From the NCBI GenBank assembly GCA_004212135.1, contig RXIE01000159.1, positions 1-7,983 on the forward strand: 7,983 bases of DNA, in the 5' to 3' direction. Shown here one piece after another: positions 5,481 through 7,983 of the stretch (position 1 is the first letter of the stretch; the number at the start of each line of letters is the position of its first letter). The translations under genes and the position numbers were made by a program. The stretch is from Candidatus Methanophagales archaeon ANME-1-THS (lineage in GTDB: Archaea; Halobacteriota; Syntropharchaeia; Alkanophagales; Methanospirareceae). The notes beneath the pieces were generated by a model. The model was not told the origin of the DNA, made no database searches, and saw nothing but the letters and a program-made list of their open reading frames with translations.

Positions 5481-6158
5481 TTAGCTCAACGCCTCCTTGA
5501 GCGCTTCTGCAAGCAATCGACCAGCCTTTTGCATTATCGGTCTTTCTGGTCCCATGAAGGCGACACACTCATTATCATGCATCTGCCCGATCTGTTCCTC
5601 AAGTGATTTCATATCCTTGTATGATAGCCCCACGAGCTTTGTAGCAACCTTCGAAGCGGAACCGCAGGGTGTATCCCGGATGACCCTGACTTTCTCGATA
5701 ACCTTATTTTTCGTATCAAGGCTCAATTCAAGTTTTGGTTTCCCGAAACATTCGGCAAACGACTTTACCGCTTCATTCTCACTCGTCTCCAGTGAGCACA
5801 GCGGTTCCGGAAAATCGATATGGATATGCTTCTTCGCGAGCTCAGCCTTAATTGAATATCTGCCCTCAGGTATCAAGTTCGGGTCCTCAATAGGCCACAG
5901 AACAGCCCTGGCACCCAGTTTTTCCGCGATGACCGGTACCAGATCACCTGCCTTGGGGAGGATCCCGAGCACGAGGAGCAGATCACACGCACAGCGTGGT
6001 AAATCCATGGGAAGGTCTCGTTCAGGCTCGTCGAGCGATACCGATGCGAGCTTGAGGTCGTAGATGCCCACAATCCGGTCCGCATATCCAACCTTCGTGA
6101 GATGGTTGATGACAAGCTCACCAAACGATCCGTGATAAAGGATATAAATTCGCTCCAT
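5481..6158 (-). CDS. DUF166-family protein (mainly archaeal; function uncertain)
   Basis: 225-aa soluble protein. It opens with a Rossmann-like strand, MERIYILYHGSFGELVINHL, the DUF166 pattern of IYxxYxGxFGExVIxNL. It also has CACDLLLVLGILPKAGDLVP (56-75), GARAVLWPIEDPNLIPEG (82-99), DFPEPLCSLE (115-124) and VRVIRDTPCGSASKVATKLV (157-176), the last carrying the conserved PCGS/TA stretch with Cys165. Archaeal members have at times been labelled thymidylate synthase, and I would not assert that activity. Between NHL and YADRIVGIYD the family usually has a cysteine-rich insert; here it is absent, with only LTKVGYAD between. The start ATG 6158 is supported by the conserved N-terminus. ACTTAAAA at 6183-6190 lies 25-32 bases upstream, implying an almost leaderless transcript. 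purC lies 100 bp upstream on the same strand. Confidence 0.75.
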   Translation of the reverse strand: MERIYILYHGSFGELVINHLTKVGYADRIVGIYDLKLASVSLDEPERDLPMDLPRCACDLLLVLGILPKAGDLVPVIAEKLGARAVLWPIEDPNLIPEGRYSIKAELAKKHIHIDFPEPLCSLETSENEAVKSFAECFGKPKLELSLDTKNKVIEKVRVIRDTPCGSASKVATKLVGLSYKDMKSLEEQIGQMHDNECVAFMGPERPIMQKAGRLLAEALKEALS

Positions 6159-6182
6159 ATGATCTCTTACTGCTATGGAAGA

Positions 6183-6190
6183 TTTTAAGT
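6183..6190 (-). promoter_or_regulatory. TATA box for the DUF166-type gene
   Basis: ACTTAAAA on the minus strand is centred about 28 bases before ATG 6158. This predicts transcription starting at or within a few bases of the start codon (leaderless mRNA). It gives the gene its own promoter even though purC lies upstream on the same strand. Confidence 0.45.
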
Positions 6191-6258
6191 TACCTGCATA
6201 TGCATCAGCGCGCTCCTCTTCCCGCCTCCCCTCTCAGATTTTTTACGTCGATCTGAAG

Positions 6259-7026
6259 CTAACCCAAAATCCTCGTGCAGACCTCACGATACACCTCTGA
6301 AAGATCACCTTTTCCTTGCCTGAAGACATCTTTATCAAGGCTGATGAAATTCAATTCCTGCTCATACGCGTCTTTGTCCCAGAACCGGCACACATCCGGC
6401 GTACCGACCTCATCGGCAAGAACGATATCCCCTCTTCTGCTCCTCCCGTATTCGAGTTTGAAATCAGCCAGTATAATCCCCCTCTGGATTAAATAAGACC
6501 GTAATATAGCTCCTATCCGGATCGTCTCCTCCTTTACATGCGCCAGTTCACCTTCAGCCATCCATCCACTCCCTATGATCTCATCATCCGTTACGGGACG
6601 GTCAATCCGCTCAAATTTGGTCGTAAATTCCAAAAAGCTCCTGGTGAGCGGCATTCCCGCGCTCCGTTCCCCCGGCCCGAGGACCTCGTCCTCTATAACA
6701 AGCTCGCCCGCATTATATCGCTTCCATAGCGAGCCGTAGAGGTAGTTTCGTGCTATCACCTCAACCGGTAGGATACTCACCTCCTCGGCCACTAACATGT
6801 TGGGCGGCAGGTATTCCTTGTAATGCGTCGGTATCCCCTCAGCCTGTAACTTCTCAAACCAGAAACAGGATAATTTGCAGCAGATCGCGCCTTTATGCTG
6901 ATATTCAGCCTTCTTAAGGCCATCAAATGCCGTCACCCGGTCAGTAAACACAAAAATAATGTCCCCGTTCGGTCTTTGATAAATCTCCTTCGCTTTTCCA
7001 CTTCGGATAAACTTCGCCTCGTTCAT
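6259..7026 (-). CDS. purC: Phosphoribosylaminoimidazole-succinocarboxamide synthase (SAICAR synthetase)
   Basis: Cytoplasmic purine enzyme joining aspartate to CAIR with ATP to give SAICAR. It has 255 aa, a normal length for the short bacterial/archaeal form. The motifs are in family order: SGKAKEIY (9-16) and FTDRVTAFDG (27-36) in the ATP-binding half, LPVEVIARNYLYGSLWKRY (86-104) which binds the ribose-phosphate substrate, GMPLTRSFLEFTTK (124-137), LADFKLEYG (186-194), and ADEVGTPDVCRFWDKDAYEQ (204-223) carrying the acidic metal/ATP residues. The start ATG (first base 7026) directly precedes the conserved FIRSGKAKEIY, with a purine-rich GGGAAGG just upstream. It is divergent from hisB. The DUF166-type gene follows 100 bp downstream on the same strand. 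Confidence 0.97.
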   Translation of the reverse strand: MNEAKFIRSGKAKEIYQRPNGDIIFVFTDRVTAFDGLKKAEYQHKGAICCKLSCFWFEKLQAEGIPTHYKEYLPPNMLVAEEVSILPVEVIARNYLYGSLWKRYNAGELVIEDEVLGPGERSAGMPLTRSFLEFTTKFERIDRPVTDDEIIGSGWMAEGELAHVKEETIRIGAILRSYLIQRGIILADFKLEYGRSRRGDIVLADEVGTPDVCRFWDKDAYEQELNFISLDKDVFRQGKGDLSEVYREVCTRILG

Positions 7027-7062
7027 TGCCTTCCCTACCCTTCCTCAGATAAGAATACACCG

Positions 7063-7076
7063 CGTATTTTTAAATA
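7063..7076. promoter_or_regulatory. Near-symmetric TATA element between purC and hisB
   Basis: GTATTTTTAAATAG contains a TATA-like core in both orientations: TTTTTAAATA on plus and TATTTAAAAATA on minus. It lies about 36 bases from hisB ATG 7105 and about 43 bases from purC ATG 7026. Either gene would get a leader of roughly 10-17 nt. It is the only strong AT-rich element in the gap, so it may serve both genes. Confidence 0.5.
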
Positions 7077-7104
7077 GAGCATCCGCTAAGGTATGATACA
7101 GAGT

Positions 7105-7713
7105 ATGGCAGAACCGAAACTGAGAACGGCACACGTCAAACGGAGCACAACAGAAACGGAGATCGAGGTCGAGTTGAACCTTGATGGGCGTGGAACGAAT
7201 GCTATCAGCACCCCGATAAAGTTCTTTGACCACATGCTCGCCACGTTTGCACGCCACGGGTTTTTTGACCTTCGGGTGAACGCAGGCGGGGATTTGAGTC
7301 ATCACGTCGTGGAGGATACCGGTATCGCGCTCGGTGAGGCGTTTAAAATTGGGCTCGATGCAGGTGGCGCAAAGGGAAGGGAAAGAACCGTGCGATTTGG
7401 TTATGCGAGTGTACCCATGGATGAATCGATTGCACACTGTGCCGTCGATATAGGGGGAATAGGCGGTGAGGGGAGGAGTTTTACCGTGATCGAGGTGGAC
7501 TTCGCTAAAGAACAGGTCGAGAATTTCAGTACTGAGAACTTAGCACATTTCATCAGTTCGTTCGCCGCTCACGCCCACTTCACCATTCATATCTCCGCAA
7601 AGGGCGAGAACGAACATCACAAGGTCGAGGCGATTTTCAAAGCCCTCGCGGTCGCTTTAGATAAGGCGACGCGGATCGAAGAACGGAGAAAAGGTGAAGG
7701 GGTCACGACCTGA
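7105..7713 (+). CDS. hisB: Imidazoleglycerol-phosphate dehydratase
   Basis: Mn-dependent dehydratase that converts imidazole glycerol phosphate to imidazole acetol phosphate in histidine biosynthesis. It has 202 aa, the monofunctional size, without the phosphatase domain of the enterobacterial fusion. It shows the duplicated fold and both metal motifs, HHVVED (66-71) and HHKVEA (171-176). It also has KFFDHMLATFARHG (39-52), VPMDES (103-108) and ENLAHFISSF (144-153). An ATG four codons earlier (7093) is in frame. The TATA element at 7063-7076 predicts initiation at about 7095-7097, after that ATG, and the family usually begins shortly before R-x-A-x-V-x-R-x-T, so I prefer 7105. The gene is divergent from purC. 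The two pathways meet at AICAR. Confidence 0.95.
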   Translation: MAEPKLRTAHVKRSTTETEIEVELNLDGRGTNAISTPIKFFDHMLATFARHGFFDLRVNAGGDLSHHVVEDTGIALGEAFKIGLDAGGAKGRERTVRFGYASVPMDESIAHCAVDIGGIGGEGRSFTVIEVDFAKEQVENFSTENLAHFISSFAAHAHFTIHISAKGENEHHKVEAIFKALAVALDKATRIEERRKGEGVTT

Positions 7714-7771
7714 ACTGCGCCATTGTTCAGAGACGTTTTAAGTGATCTTATCCATAGCGGCGTTCTTCGAG

Positions 7772-7785
7772 CGTTTATTTTTCTC
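7772..7785 (+). terminator. T-rich termination tract after hisB
   Basis: CGTTTATTTTTCTC begins about 60 bases after the hisB stop. It is the first U-rich run that could end the transcript in an archaeon. Further T-rich tracts follow inside the two 34-bp repeats. Confidence 0.4.
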
Positions 7786-7862
7786 CGTTGATCAACCTTT
7801 CTTTTTAAGAAAGCTAGTGATGTCTTTTCGTTGATCAACCTTTCTTTTTAAGAAAGCTAGTG
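7786..7862. repeat. Two exact 34-bp direct repeats with internal palindromes, 43-bp period
   Basis: Copies at 7786-7819 and 7829-7862 are identical over 34 bases and separated by 9 bases (7820-7828). Each contains the perfect palindrome GTTGATCAAC (7787-7796 and 7830-7839), then a stem-loop CTTTCTT-TTT-AAGAAAG of 7 bp, then CTAGTG. The 9-base gap is too short for CRISPR spacers. The repeat lies between hisB and the gene starting at 7919. Possible roles are protein-binding sites, paired U-rich terminators, or sequence near the end of the neighbouring element. The sequence does not decide among these. Confidence 0.85.
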
Positions 7863-7884
7863 TTTCAACAACTTAATTTTGGAA

Positions 7885-7894
7885 CAATTTAAGA
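7885..7894 (+). promoter_or_regulatory. TATA box for the gene at the right edge
   Basis: CAATTTAAGA is centred about 29 bases before ATG 7919 and predicts a leaderless or near-leaderless transcript. Confidence 0.4.
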
Positions 7895-7905
7895 ACTTCC
7901 GAATA

Positions 7906-7922
7906 CCATGATATATTCATGG
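7906..7922 (+). repeat. Inverted repeat covering a start codon
   Basis: CCATGA (7906-7911) and TCATGG (7917-7922) flank TATAT, and the right arm contains ATG 7919. It could be an operator half-site pair near the transcription start, or a weak hairpin masking the start codon. If the mRNA begins at about 7916, the left arm is not transcribed, which would favour an operator. Confidence 0.35.
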
Positions 7923-7983
7923 TAGGTATAGAACTTGAGGAGAATGAGGAAAAGTTTCTCAGGAACTTTCTGAAAAAGGGACG
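7919..7983 (+). CDS. N-terminal fragment of a protein, possibly IS630-like transposase (3' partial)
   Basis: ATG 7919 opens a frame that runs off the window after 21 codons: MVGIELEENEEKFLRNFLKK, then Gly. A charged amphipathic helix followed by LKKG is the style in which IS630-family and related helix-turn-helix transposases begin (LxxEExxxLxxxLKKGxxxAR). Only the first helix is visible, so this is a guess. A TATA-like box is correctly placed upstream. No Shine-Dalgarno sequence is seen, consistent with a leaderless message. Confidence 0.4.
   Translation, partial: MVGIELEENEEKFLRNFLKKG

Noticed and set aside
6235..6255. CAGAT/ATCTG inverted repeat as a purC terminator
   Set aside because: It has only a 5-bp stem, and its T-run is on the plus strand, the wrong strand for ending the minus-strand purC transcript.
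7786..7862. Possible CRISPR array
   Set aside because: There are only two repeats and the gap is 9 bases, far shorter than any spacer; the repeat itself holds two palindromes and T-rich sequence, and no cas gene is near.

Overview
The window looks like a euryarchaeal chromosome. The support is an archaeal/eukaryotic-type tryptophanyl-tRNA synthetase, a corrinoid methyl-carrier protein beside a corrinoid reductive activase, a DUF166-type protein (a mainly archaeal family), TATA-box-like promoters with very short leaders, and GGTGA/GGAGG ribosome binding sites. Corrinoid-dependent methyl transfer points to the methanogen/ANME/Archaeoglobus-Syntrophoarchaeum part of the Euryarchaeota. That placement is inference, and no single gene fixes the genus.

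Layout. 2-1264 (+) is trpS, cut at its 5' end by the window edge. 1352-1987 (-) is a corrinoid protein, and 2073-3638 (+) is a [2Fe-2S]/ASKHA reductive activase. These two are divergent across an 85-bp AT-rich promoter region and form a methyl-transfer module without its methyltransferases. 3640-5480 is an AT-richer accessory zone. It holds a strong hairpin, a hicB-hicA toxin-antitoxin pair, a small winged-helix/membrane protein with an open frame continuing past its stop, a C-terminal gene stump, two interlocked insertion-sequence remnants, and frameshifted coding debris. Core metabolism resumes at 5481 with a DUF166-type gene (-), purC (-) and hisB (+). purC and hisB are divergent and share a short promoter region. 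The right end (7714-7983) holds a T-rich terminator, two exact 34-bp direct repeats with internal palindromes, and the first 21 codons of a further gene that resembles a transposase N-terminus.

How the genes work together. The activase would use ATP and its [2Fe-2S] cluster to re-reduce the inactive Co(II) corrinoid of the neighbouring carrier protein. PurC and HisB belong to pathways that meet at AICAR, which is a purine intermediate and also a by-product of the histidine-pathway step just before HisB. The 3.6-5.5 kb zone looks like an insertion hotspot between two core blocks. I see no clear new defence or mobile system. The most unusual items are the corrinoid/activase pair, the mosaic insertion-sequence junction, the open frame running on past the stop of the winged-helix gene, and the palindromic tandem repeat.
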